Assembly: GCA_036381435.1 (NCBI GenBank)
Contig: DASVCW010000038.1
Span: forward strand, 1-64,000
DNA: 64,000 bases
From: Fodinibius sp036381435
GTDB taxonomy: Bacteria; Bacteroidota; Rhodothermia; Balneolales; Balneolaceae
Reading direction: 5' to 3'
Positions 37,949-46,015 of this stretch are shown piece after piece. The position numbers were made by a program, and so were the translations under genes. How positions within the stretch are numbered: the stretch's first letter is position 1; every line of letters starts with the position of its first letter. The notes beneath the pieces were generated by a model, which was given only the letters and a program-made list of their open reading frames with translations, ran no database searches and was not told where the DNA came from.

Positions 37949-38402
37949 GGTTATCATTATCACCCATAACACGCTCAAAAAGTTGCTGATACGATTCAAA
38001 GCTTAAGCCTGAATCGACTTCATCCAGTTTCTGCGGCGACCATACTTCAATACGTTCGCCACTTCCGATAAAAATAGCTTTACCGTCAATGCCGGCCCAT
38101 TCTGTTAATTGTGAAGGCAGGGGAATGCGGTTCTGATTGTCGAGGGAGAGATCTTCGGCAAAACGCAGAAAATTGCGCTTAACCAAGCGACCCTCTTTGG
38201 TAAAGCTGTTGATTTGGGAAAGTTGGGCTTCGACCTTCTGCCATTCATCCTCCGGGTAGAGATAAAGACAGGGTTCGAGGCCTCTGAGGATGGTAAATCG
38301 CTCTTGGGATTGAGGATTCAATGCTTTACGCAGTTTAGCCGGGAAGCTAACGCGTCCTTTTTTATCAACACTGTGTTCGTATTGGCCTTTAAAGCTTGGC
38401 AT
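37935..38402 (-). CDS. mraZ: Transcriptional regulator MraZ
   Basis: 155 aa from the ATG at 38402 (MPSFKGQYEHSVDKKGRVSFPAK); the open frame to 38477 would run through the predicted operator. Two AbrB-like SpoVT repeats are seen: EHSVDKKGRVSFPAKLRKAL (about residues 9-28) and DLSLDNQNRIPLPSQLTEWAG (about 83-103). MraZ binds repeated TGGG boxes upstream of its own operon, and such boxes are present here. First gene of the dcw operon. Confidence 0.96.
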   Translation of the reverse strand: MPSFKGQYEHSVDKKGRVSFPAKLRKALNPQSQERFTILRGLEPCLYLYPEDEWQKVEAQLSQINSFTKEGRLVKRNFLRFAEDLSLDNQNRIPLPSQLTEWAGIDGKAIFIGSGERIEVWSPQKLDEVDSGLSFESYQQLFERVMGDNDNHEQE

Positions 38403-38423
38403 TGATCTGTCCCCAGAATTACC

Positions 38424-38429
38424 ATTATA
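38424..38429 (-). promoter_or_regulatory. Possible -10 element of the dcw promoter
   Basis: TATAAT on the minus strand, 22 bases before the mraZ ATG and about 28 bases downstream of the TGGG boxes. No good -35 is evident, so this is tentative. Confidence 0.4.
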
Positions 38430-38456
38430 TTCGAATTCGTTGAGTGGATAAGAAGT

Positions 38457-38481
38457 TCCCACTTTCTCCCACTTCACCCCA
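38457..38481 (-). promoter_or_regulatory. MraZ operator: three TGGG(A/G) boxes with 10-bp period
   Basis: On the minus strand TGGGG (38481-38477), TGGGA (38471-38467) and TGGGA (38461-38457), each separated by exactly 5 bases. This is the direct-repeat layout known for MraZ binding sites in E. coli and Mycoplasma. It lies 55 bases upstream of the mraZ start. Confidence 0.85.
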
Positions 38482-38991
38482 CAATGTACCCCTAAAGATT
38501 GTAATATGTCAAGTGCTTATTGTATAAAGCGCATTAAAAGTTTTTATAGTTGGTTTAGACGTTGGAGGATAGAGCTGTAAAACGCCTTAATTTTGAATAA
38601 AGAGGCATTTTTAGCTTTTGGGGAGGATTTGGCAAAGCTGTTTTGGAAAAAGGTGGGAGGGTGTGGGGGAATTTTAGTCAGCCAATAAAATACATCAATA
38701 GTGAAAAAGTCCTCATTTAGGTTTTGAATTATAGGAGTAAATCAAATTCAATGTTTTTCAGAATCTAATTAATCTGAGTTTGAGATAAGGAAAATGAATA
38801 TAAATCGCACTAATTCTATCCCTCCATAGATTTTTTAAACATTAGTATAAATTTTCCTGCAATTCTTTTCTTTGCTTTACCCAGCCTTAAATAAATATGG
38901 CTAACAACATTAGAAAATTAATAAGTTTTTGCATGCTCTGGCAAATTATGCTACAATATCAAATAACTTTTAACGCAAAATCAGCAAGACG
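38482..38991. other. 510-bp divergent intergenic region
   Basis: AT-rich. It holds the upstream part of the dcw control region and, at its other end, a sigma-70-type promoter for the lipoprotein gene. No ORF or known RNA recognised. Confidence 0.6.
38929..38957 (+). promoter_or_regulatory. Promoter of the metzincin-like lipoprotein gene
   Basis: TTGCAT, 17 bases, TACAAT; the -10 ends 34 bases before the ATG at 38992. Confidence 0.6.
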
Positions 38992-40164
38992 ATGAAAATA
39001 ACAAGAGTACTGTTTTATATAATTATTTCGCTGGCTTTTATTTCATGCAGCAATCAAGAGTTAAATCCCACCCAACCGACAGTAAATGATCCCACTTCTG
39101 CTCTCGATTATATTCCCGGCAAAGCCAAAACTAATGGAAGTTTAGGAACTAAAGTGGTTGCCCCGGGACTTTTGGGCGCCATGAGGGTTAGTGAAATGGG
39201 AACGGGGGAGTGTCTGATGTCTATCAAGCCTATTGAACGAAGTATAGCTTCATTTAAAATTTCTTCGTACTCAGCCAAACCCGGCACTTCCGGGGTAACT
39301 GTGACTTCCCGAAAACAAGGTAACGGTTCTGCTAATATTCACGTGTTTTATATTGGTTTCACACCCGAAGCCCGCGCCGCGTTTCAGTCTGCCGTTGATA
39401 TTTGGGCTTCTACTTTAAATTCTGATGTAGATATTTTTGTGCTTGCCCAATTTGCGCCTCTTGCCCCCGGTGTTTTAGGTTCTGCAGGCTCTACCTTTAT
39501 TATTCGCGATTTTCCGGGAGCTCAAAGGGATACCTGGTACGGAAATGCTTTGGGTGATAAGTTAGCGGGACAGGATTTGGTTCCCGGCTTTTTTGATATT
39601 GTCGCCAGTTTTAGCAGTGCTTTTCCTAATTGGTATTTTGGTACTGACGGAAACCCACCTTCTAATGAATTCGATTTCAGAACAGTCGTACTGCATGAAT
39701 TGGGGCATGGCCTGAATTTTTTTGGAGGCATGAGCTACAATTTGGTTACAGGAGCAGGATTTTATGGATTCGGAATTCAACCTGCCTTTCCTACCATTTT
39801 TGATCAATTTACCAGTACCCGTCCCGGACGTCAACTGGTGCAGACGAATAAATTTCCTAATCCCTCTGTTAAATTAGGTGATGCTTTAATCGGAGAGCAA
39901 ATACTTTTCAGCGGACATCATACCATTTCTGAAACTAAGGGAAATAGAGCAGTTCTTTACACTCCCGATAACTGGCGCCCCGGTTCCAGTTACTCACACC
40001 TGGATGAAAGAATTTATACCGGTACGATAAATGGATTGATGACACCTTTCCTGTCACCCGGTGAGGCATTTAATCATCCCGGTCCTATCGTTATAAGCAT
40101 GTTCGAAGATATGGGATGGACGGGCAAGATTATAAAGCCTTATAAAATGACACAGGTTAAATAA
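38992..40164 (+). CDS. Metzincin-like zinc metalloprotease lipoprotein
   Basis: 390 aa. Lipoprotein signal (SLAFISCSNQ, lipobox Cys about residue 20). A beta-rich region precedes FYIGFTPEARAAFQSAVDIW (about 122-141), which resembles the start of matrixin-like domains. The zinc site TVVLHELGHGLNFFG (about 231-245) is HExxHxxxxxG. The zinc-site histidines and a downstream EDMGW are visible. A cell-surface protease is inferred; the substrate is unknown. The gene stands alone with its own promoter and a repeat element right after it. Confidence 0.75.
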   Translation: MKITRVLFYIIISLAFISCSNQELNPTQPTVNDPTSALDYIPGKAKTNGSLGTKVVAPGLLGAMRVSEMGTGECLMSIKPIERSIASFKISSYSAKPGTSGVTVTSRKQGNGSANIHVFYIGFTPEARAAFQSAVDIWASTLNSDVDIFVLAQFAPLAPGVLGSAGSTFIIRDFPGAQRDTWYGNALGDKLAGQDLVPGFFDIVASFSSAFPNWYFGTDGNPPSNEFDFRTVVLHELGHGLNFFGGMSYNLVTGAGFYGFGIQPAFPTIFDQFTSTRPGRQLVQTNKFPNPSVKLGDALIGEQILFSGHHTISETKGNRAVLYTPDNWRPGSSYSHLDERIYTGTINGLMTPFLSPGEAFNHPGPIVISMFEDMGWTGKIIKPYKMTQVK

Positions 40165-40178
40165 AAGTTATAATTTAC

Positions 40179-40270
40179 GACCTGACAGTGTGCCGAGAGC
40201 TTTTCGGCTCCTGTCAGCGTCTTTTCACAGCAATACTGTAAGGCTCTGAAAGCTTTCGTGATGCTTACGG
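40179..40270 (+). repeat. Three-arm CTGACAG mosaic, copy c (degenerate 3' half)
   Basis: GACCTGACAGTGT, 18-base hairpin spacer, CCTGTCAGCGTC, then a shortened third arm (ATACTGTAAGG) and the closing ATGCTTACGG arm. It lies 15 bases after the metzincin-like gene stop. Confidence 0.8.
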
Positions 40271-40308
40271 ATTTTGCGCCGGTTTAATCGCTAACACCTT
40301 AATAAAAC

Positions 40309-42693
40309 TCACCCCATTCTTTCCGCCACCTTCAAAACATCCGCCATTACCCCGGCCGCCGTTACTTCTTTTCCTGCGCCCGGGCCTTGAATTACCAGCG
40401 GAGTTTGATTATAAAAGCGGGAAAAAATCTGTACCAGATTATCTGTCCCTTTTAACTGACCCAGTGGAGAGCTTACCGGAACCGACTGAATTCCTATAGC
40501 AATTTTCCCATTCTTTAAGCGGCCGGTATATCGAAGCGTTTCATTTCTTTTTTGAGCTTCTTTGAATCGTTGCGTCCAGGTATCATCATATTCGACAAGG
40601 CGGTTTAAGAAGGTTTTGGTATCGGCATCAAGCAGTTCATTAGGGATCAAAGATTCTACCTGCAGTTCATCCCGTTCGATTTTTAACCCCAGAGTTCGGG
40701 CTATGGTTAAAAATTTTCGGGCTACATCTTCACCCGACAAATCATCACGCGGGTCAGGTTCAGCATAACCCAGTTCACGAGCTTTAACTACCGCTTCGCT
40801 AAACGGTACTCCTTGTTTGACTTGATTGAATAAGTAAGTCATGGTTCCCGAAACGACGCCTGAGATTTCAAAAATTTCATCACTACTGTTTTGTAAATCC
40901 TGAATGGTGGAGATCACGGGAAGTCCTGCCCCCACGGTGGTTTCATAGCGAAAGGAGGCATTACTATTTGTAGCCTGAGTTCGGAGTTCATCAAAAAATG
41001 ATTGTTCAAAAGTATTGGCCAGTTTACTGGGGGTGACGATATGAACGCCACTTTTAAATAAGCGGGGATAAAGTCGCGCTATATCGGGATTTCCGGTAGC
41101 GTCAATGAATATCAGATTATGGATGGGTTGAATGAGCTTTTCAACAATGAGGTCCCAATTGGTTGGTTTTGCCTTCGACCAGTCAGGTGTAAATGGCTCA
41201 TCTGTTTTCTGTCCATACCAAAGCATTTTCCGACTGTTGCAAATGCCCAATAACCGGAACTCAATTCCCGCCGGTTTGATGTTTTGCAGCTGACGCAGTA
41301 ATGTTTTTCCAATAGCACCCGTACCGGTTATAAAGAGATTGATTACTGTTTTATCATTCTGAAGGTAATCATCAAACAGGCGGGCCGCCCGACGCGCTTC
41401 GTCATGATTAAACAGGAATGATATGAAACGTTTTGCGTGATCCCGTTCTGTTTCCAAAGGCTGAAGGTTCTTAGCGTCCAGCAGCCTCCAAATTCTACTG
41501 GTCAGCCCTTCATCCGTAAAGTGGTTGCTGAATTTTTTCACTTTATAAATGTCTGAACGTCTGTTGAAACCAATGCTTTGTATATTCGTCCATTCCTGTA
41601 ACTGTTTATAAATTTGACTAAATAAAGATTGATCAATCAAAAACCGGGCGGGCTCGAAGGGGGAGCTGTATTTAAAAGCGACAGCTTCAGAAGCACGGTT
41701 TCCCAGCAATTCATTTAGTTTATTGAGCACGGCAAAAGCATGGGTTGCTTCAAACTGAAGCCAGACAAAAGGGCCGGTTACGGTGATGGTTCTGAGCGAG
41801 CCGTTTGATGGAAAACCAGAGCTGATTAACGTTCCAGGATGAACCGGGTTTCGACTGTTTTTAACAAGTACCGAAGTGGTTTTGCCTTCAATGGGACGGA
41901 TTGTTTTTGGGTGAATGACATTAGCCCCATGAGCTGAAAGTTCAGCAATATCATCAAAGTTGAGTTCTTCAATGGATTTTGCCGTGGGCACCCAGCGGGG
42001 ATCGGCGGTAAGCAGGCCATCAACATCGGTCCATATTTCGAGATGATCAGCATTCAGAGCATCCGCGATCAGGCCGGCGGTATAATCAGACCCGGAACGG
42101 CCCAAAGTGGTAATGCGCCCCTGATCATCAGAGCCGATAAAACCTGTAACAACAGGAATTTCTTTTAATTCCTGAAGCTGTTTACGAATAAGTTTTCGGC
42201 TTAGCTTTGATTTCACTGCCGCCTGACCAAAATTCGAATCAGTCTTGATAAATTGGTGAGCATTCACCGGCTTCGTTTTCAGATTGTGCTTTGACAGGGC
42301 ACCCGAGAATATCAGCGCTGAAGCGCGTTCACCCACAGAAAGGATATGATCCCGCCAGGCCGGCTTATTTTCTTTTCGAAAAGCTTCATTTTGGGTGACC
42401 TTTCTTAATTCCCCAAAAAGAGTTTGCAGTATGACCTGCTGCCCGTTTGCAAGAGAGACAAATTTGTGGAAGAGATCGTCATGTTGCTGTTCCAGGTTTT
42501 CAATAAGCTCAAACGCCTGTTCATCAGCTATTTTTATCAGGGCATCGGTAACTCCGGCGATGGCTGAGACAACCACAACCGGACGGGCAGTTTTAGCGCG
42601 GTCAGTGACGATTTGAGCAGCTTGTTCAATAAAAGTGTGATCCTGAAGGGATGTGCCGCCAAATTTTAGAATGTGAGTTTGCGTGGAAATCAT
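40309..42693 (-). CDS. thrA: Bifunctional aspartokinase / homoserine dehydrogenase
   Basis: 794 aa fusion catalysing the first and third steps from aspartate to homoserine. The aspartokinase part starts ILKFGGTSLQD (about residues 8-18), with GRITTLGRSGSDYTAGLIADAL and WTDVDGLLTADPRWV (about 190-240). A regulatory ACT-like region (about 300-450) follows. The dehydrogenase begins FITGTGAIGKTLLRQL (about 452-467), with SGVVSGTMTYLFNQV and GYAEPDPRDDLSGEDVARK (about 645-680). It is the distal gene of the SAM-riboswitch-controlled operon, so it feeds homoserine to MetX. Confidence 0.96.
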   Translation of the reverse strand: MISTQTHILKFGGTSLQDHTFIEQAAQIVTDRAKTARPVVVVSAIAGVTDALIKIADEQAFELIENLEQQHDDLFHKFVSLANGQQVILQTLFGELRKVTQNEAFRKENKPAWRDHILSVGERASALIFSGALSKHNLKTKPVNAHQFIKTDSNFGQAAVKSKLSRKLIRKQLQELKEIPVVTGFIGSDDQGRITTLGRSGSDYTAGLIADALNADHLEIWTDVDGLLTADPRWVPTAKSIEELNFDDIAELSAHGANVIHPKTIRPIEGKTTSVLVKNSRNPVHPGTLISSGFPSNGSLRTITVTGPFVWLQFEATHAFAVLNKLNELLGNRASEAVAFKYSSPFEPARFLIDQSLFSQIYKQLQEWTNIQSIGFNRRSDIYKVKKFSNHFTDEGLTSRIWRLLDAKNLQPLETERDHAKRFISFLFNHDEARRAARLFDDYLQNDKTVINLFITGTGAIGKTLLRQLQNIKPAGIEFRLLGICNSRKMLWYGQKTDEPFTPDWSKAKPTNWDLIVEKLIQPIHNLIFIDATGNPDIARLYPRLFKSGVHIVTPSKLANTFEQSFFDELRTQATNSNASFRYETTVGAGLPVISTIQDLQNSSDEIFEISGVVSGTMTYLFNQVKQGVPFSEAVVKARELGYAEPDPRDDLSGEDVARKFLTIARTLGLKIERDELQVESLIPNELLDADTKTFLNRLVEYDDTWTQRFKEAQKRNETLRYTGRLKNGKIAIGIQSVPVSSPLGQLKGTDNLVQIFSRFYNQTPLVIQGPGAGKEVTAAGVMADVLKVAERMG

Positions 42694-42734
42694 TTTTATT
42701 ATTGAAAGTTTAAAAAATACACTTGTTAATTCGT

Positions 42735-42818
42735 CCGCGGATGAATCCGCGGCCTAAACGGGGAAGCTTGCTGAAGCAAGCTGGTCGAAAACCAAGAAAA
42801 GCCTGTTTGAACAGGCTT
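42735..42818. repeat. Cluster of three perfect short hairpins after metX
   Basis: CCGCGGATGAATCCGCGG (42735-42752), AGCTTGCTGAAGCAAGCT (42765-42782) and AAGCCTGTTTGAACAGGCTT (42799-42818), all perfect and evenly spaced. The last, read on the minus strand, is followed by TTTCTTGGTTTT and lies 3 bases after the metX stop, so it may act as a partial terminator that lowers thrA expression. Confidence 0.8.
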
Positions 42819-42820
42819 CA

Positions 42821-43888
42821 CTATTTAGACTGATGATTCATCATCAGGGCCATAGATGTCGTATTTTCAATTAAAAAAGACTTAATGATGTTGTTCATAA
42901 GTTCAAATTCGATCAGGAAAGCATCGTGTCCGCAGGGCGAATGAATTTCTTCGTACCTGCCTTCAGGAAGCAAATCAGCCAGTTCGCGGCATTCTTCGGG
43001 CGGATACAGCAAATCGCTGTCAATGCCCATGACCAGAATGGGGATTTTAAGCTGCTGCAGAGCATCCCGAAAAGCAGGGCGTTCGCGGGCAATGTCATGT
43101 GAATCCATAGCCTGAGTAAGACGCACATATGAAACAGCATCAAAACGACGGTTTATCTTTTGTCCCTGGTAATTGAGGTACGATTCAACCTGAAATTGTT
43201 CGCTTCCATCCTGCAGCTCGCGCCCAAATTTTTGCTCGAAGTCGGCGGGATGGCGATAGCTGTTCATTGCGATCATTCGTGCAAGTGCCAGTCCCTTTTC
43301 AGGTTGATGCTCCTCGGAATAAAAGCCGTCATTCCAATCGGGATCATTATAAATAGCCTGCCGCTGAGTATGACTGATGCCGATGGTCCAGGGGCTGTGT
43401 GCTTTACCCATACCGATGAGTACTGCAGAGCGGGGACGTTCATCCATAATACACCATTCCAGGGCCTGCATGCCGCCCATTGAACCTCCGATCACCATTT
43501 CAATGCCTGAAATTTGGAGCTCATCCAGCAACTGCTGCTGTAGCCGGACTATATCGCGAATGGTCACAATGGGAAAATCAGCGCGGTAGGCTTTACCGGT
43601 TTCAGGATTGATACTTGTCGGGCCTGTCGTACCGTAGCAACTGCTCAAAACATTGGCACAAATAATTAAATGGCGCTCTGGATCAAGCGGCTTGCCGGCA
43701 CCGAAAAATCCGCCAAACCATTCATCAGCTGAAGCATCTCCGGTAAGGGCGTGACAAACAAGCACAGCATTATTACGTGCTTTATTGAGGGTTCCCCAGG
43801 TTTGATAAGCAATGGTTGGCTCAGGAATACGGAAGCCGGATTCGGTGATAAAAGGTTTTTTGAATGTGTGTGATTGTTGGTTGTTCAT
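42821..43888 (-). CDS. metX: Homoserine O-acetyltransferase
   Basis: 355 aa from the ATG at 43888 (MNNQQSHTFKKPF); the open frame runs up to 44041 but its extra 51 codons translate a repeat. Alpha/beta-hydrolase: CHALTGDASADEWFGGFFG (about residues 54-72), nucleophile Ser in VIGGSMGGMQALEW, catalytic Asp in MGIDSDLLYPPEE, His in CGHDAFLIEF. It makes O-acetylhomoserine from homoserine and acetyl-CoA, the substrate of MetY upstream. Some family members use succinyl-CoA instead; I cannot exclude that. Confidence 0.94.
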   Translation of the reverse strand: MNNQQSHTFKKPFITESGFRIPEPTIAYQTWGTLNKARNNAVLVCHALTGDASADEWFGGFFGAGKPLDPERHLIICANVLSSCYGTTGPTSINPETGKAYRADFPIVTIRDIVRLQQQLLDELQISGIEMVIGGSMGGMQALEWCIMDERPRSAVLIGMGKAHSPWTIGISHTQRQAIYNDPDWNDGFYSEEHQPEKGLALARMIAMNSYRHPADFEQKFGRELQDGSEQFQVESYLNYQGQKINRRFDAVSYVRLTQAMDSHDIARERPAFRDALQQLKIPILVMGIDSDLLYPPEECRELADLLPEGRYEEIHSPCGHDAFLIEFELMNNIIKSFLIENTTSMALMMNHQSK

Positions 43889-43901
43889 TGTTGCCTTGAT
43901 T

Positions 43902-43970
43902 GGCACGAGCGGGACGCTCGCGCCAGATTTTATTTTTAGTTTAAACTGGCGCAAGCGTCTCGCTTGTGCC
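43902..43970. repeat. REP/BIME-like twin hairpin, copy 2, in the metY-metX gap
   Basis: Left arm GGCACGAGCGGGACGCTCGC.. and right arm CTGGCGCAAGCGTCTCGCTT.. are inverted to each other (20 of 24 matching) with a 19-base AT-rich spacer. Each arm is also a small hairpin (CGAGCG GGA CGCTCG). Same design as 22019-22092. Confidence 0.88.
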
Positions 43971-43982
43971 GCTACTGATGAT

Positions 43983-45311
43983 TTACGCCGAAACTTCGAT
44001 TCGGTTAAAAGCGATCTCGAAGTCTTCGATGATGTCATCAATATGTTCGAGTCCTACTGAGGCGCGAATCAGATCTGGTTTTACACCACTTGAAGCCTGT
44101 TCTTCATTACTTAGCTGCTGGTGAGTCGTTGAAGCGGGGTGAATGACCAGCGTTTTGGTATCTCCGACATTAGCCACATGACTTGAAAGCTTCACATTTT
44201 CGATAAAGGTGCGGGCTGAATCGAAGCCGCCTTTTACACCAAAGGTGAGGACTGCGCCAAACTTGTCAGAATTCAGATACTTTTTGGCTCGTTCGTGATA
44301 GGGGTGATCCTGCAAACCAGTATAGCTTACCCAGTCAACCGCATCATGGTTCTTGAGCCATTTGGCAAGTTTAAGAGTGTTCTCACAATGACGTTCGGCG
44401 CGGAGTGACAGGGTTTCAAGCCCCTGCAGGAATAGAAAACTGTTAAAGGGTGATGTAGCCGCGCCAAAATCTCTAAGTATTTCAACCCGGGCACGAATGG
44501 CAAAGGCGATATTTCCGAAAGGGCCGTCGGGACCAAAGGTTTCCCAGAATCTGAGTCCGTGGTAGGCAGGCGAAGGCTCGGTAAATACAGGGAAGTTACC
44601 GTTACCCCAGTCGAAATTACCGGCATCTACAATCACCCCGCCAATGCTGGTGCCATGTCCACCGATCCACTTGGTAGCTGATTCTACCACAATGTTAGCT
44701 CCGTGTTTGATAGGCTGGCAGATGGCTCCGCCTGCTCCGAAGGTGTTATCCACGATGAGTGGAATTCCATGCTTTTGAGCAATTTTAGAAAGTCCTTCGA
44801 AGTCTGGCACATTACCGCGTGGATTTCCGATAGATTCTACATAAATCGCCTTAGTGTTTTCATCGATAGCTGCCTCATAACTTTCAGGTGTATCTTCATC
44901 AACAAAATTCACCTTGACGCCGAGGCGGGGCAGTGTCACTTTGAACTGATTGTAGGTTCCACCATATAGAAAGGGTGTAGAGACAATATTATCTCCTGCC
45001 TGAGCAATGGCGGCGATCGTCATAAACTGGGCAGATTGTCCCGATGCTGTTGCTACGGCCGCTGCTCCGCCTTCGAGCGCAGCGATACGTTTTTCAAAGA
45101 CATCAGTGGTGGGATTCATAATTCGCGTGTAGATATTGCCAAACTCTTTTAAAGCAAAAAGGGTGGCAGCATGCTCGGTGTCATCAAACTGAAATGAAGT
45201 GGTTTGATAAATAGGCACGGCGCGAGATCCTGTAGCGGGATCGGGTTCCTGCCCGGCATGAAGTTGCAGGGTTTCAAATTTAAAGTTGCGTTCTTGTCCG
45301 TTAGTACTCAT
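43983..45311 (-). CDS. metY: O-acetylhomoserine sulfhydrylase
   Basis: 442 aa PLP enzyme of the Cys/Met metabolism family; it makes homocysteine from O-acetylhomoserine and sulfide. N-terminal FETLQLHAGQEPDPATGSRAVPIYQTTSF (from about residue 12), active-site Lys in VVESATKWIGGHGTSIGGV (about 207-225), and C-terminal LSSHVANVGDTKTLVIHPASTTHQQL, typical of MetY rather than MetB/MetC. First biosynthetic gene of the operon. Confidence 0.96.
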   Translation of the reverse strand: MSTNGQERNFKFETLQLHAGQEPDPATGSRAVPIYQTTSFQFDDTEHAATLFALKEFGNIYTRIMNPTTDVFEKRIAALEGGAAAVATASGQSAQFMTIAAIAQAGDNIVSTPFLYGGTYNQFKVTLPRLGVKVNFVDEDTPESYEAAIDENTKAIYVESIGNPRGNVPDFEGLSKIAQKHGIPLIVDNTFGAGGAICQPIKHGANIVVESATKWIGGHGTSIGGVIVDAGNFDWGNGNFPVFTEPSPAYHGLRFWETFGPDGPFGNIAFAIRARVEILRDFGAATSPFNSFLFLQGLETLSLRAERHCENTLKLAKWLKNHDAVDWVSYTGLQDHPYHERAKKYLNSDKFGAVLTFGVKGGFDSARTFIENVKLSSHVANVGDTKTLVIHPASTTHQQLSNEEQASSGVKPDLIRASVGLEHIDDIIEDFEIAFNRIEVSA

Positions 45312-45321
45312 GATTGGTGGA

Positions 45322-45816
45322 TTAGTTATTAGTTGATTGATTCTTGGGTCGTATTAAAAATTGATGGTCGGCTTTGATGCACCGGTTTTCATAGATTTCG
45401 ATGCCTGTTTTTTTCACCTTTTCAACTTCTTCGGGATGTTTTCCCGTACCCAGTTGCAGCCAGATAGCTCTGGGTTGATAGCTCAGCTTTAGTGCCTGAT
45501 CAACTGCTTTGGAAATAACTTTCGGCGGCAGAAAAACATCGACTACATCTACGGGAAAGGGAATGCTCTGGAGGTCGGAGTAAGCCTTTTCACCCAGAAT
45601 CTCATCGGCACCCGGGTTTACCGGCACTATCTGATAGCCGGCATTTTGCAGGTATCGCCCCACAAACTGGCTGTCTTTATAAAAACTGCGTGAAAGCCCG
45701 ATGATGGCAATGGATGATATTTCACCCAGCGTTTTTTCGGCCCGTGTGGTCTCGGCTTTAAGTTCTTCGGTTGACCGCATCTTATGATTGTACCAGTCGG
45801 TGAAAGTTGATCGCAT
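45322..45816 (-). CDS. CoA-binding (YccU-like Rossmann) protein
   Basis: 164 aa, or 153 aa from a second ATG at 45783. CoA_binding_2 fold: IAIIGLSRSFYKDSQFVGRYLQNAGYQIVPVNP (about residues 37-69), VVDVFLPPKVISKAVDQAL, and RAIWLQLGTG with a C-terminal NRCIKADHQFL. The biochemical role of the family is not established. It is the first gene after the SAM riboswitch and ends 10 bases before metY, so it is co-regulated with methionine synthesis; a link to acetyl-CoA use by MetX is only a guess. Confidence 0.88.
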   Translation of the reverse strand: MRSTFTDWYNHKMRSTEELKAETTRAEKTLGEISSIAIIGLSRSFYKDSQFVGRYLQNAGYQIVPVNPGADEILGEKAYSDLQSIPFPVDVVDVFLPPKVISKAVDQALKLSYQPRAIWLQLGTGKHPEEVEKVKKTGIEIYENRCIKADHQFLIRPKNQSTNN

Positions 45817-45834
45817 AATGTTTATTTTTAGGCC

Positions 45835-45911
45835 ATGAAAGCACGATAAACACAGAAACTTTGAATTTAGACAGCTCTTAAACTCTTCCGTGTTTTAGTG
45901 TTTTTGTGGCA
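45835..45911. repeat. Dispersed palindrome between riboswitch terminator and first ORF
   Basis: GCACGATAAACACAGAAACT... and ...CTTCCGTGTTTTAGTGTTTTT... are inverted partners (AAACAC with GTGTTT). This is the CACAGAG/CGCAAAG-like family. It sits inside the 5' UTR of the methionine operon. Confidence 0.6.
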
Positions 45912-45924
45912 AGATTATTAACAA

Positions 45925-45984
45925 TAAAAAAACCTCTCCCGAGATCTCTGTCCGCGTTGGCGGGGAAAGAGATTTCAGAAGAGG
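45925..45984 (-). terminator. Riboswitch-controlled intrinsic terminator
   Basis: Minus strand: CCTCTTCTGAAATCTCTTTC pairs with AGAGATCTCGGGAGAGG around a GC-rich inner hairpin, then TTTTTTT. It starts about 34 bases after the S-box aptamer, as expected for a SAM-off switch. Confidence 0.88.
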
Positions 45985-46015
45985 CTTAAGTTCTGCGCAA
46001 GCAGATAGTCCTCAT

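Noticed and set aside
38403..38477. N-terminal extension of mraZ
   Set aside because: It would cover the TGGG boxes and possible -10; the MPSFKGQYEHS start is conserved and has an upstream purine-rich RBS.
43889..44041. N-terminal extension of metX (51 extra codons)
   Set aside because: It translates the REP-like repeat and the metY 3' end; the conserved N-terminus starts at the ATG at 43888.
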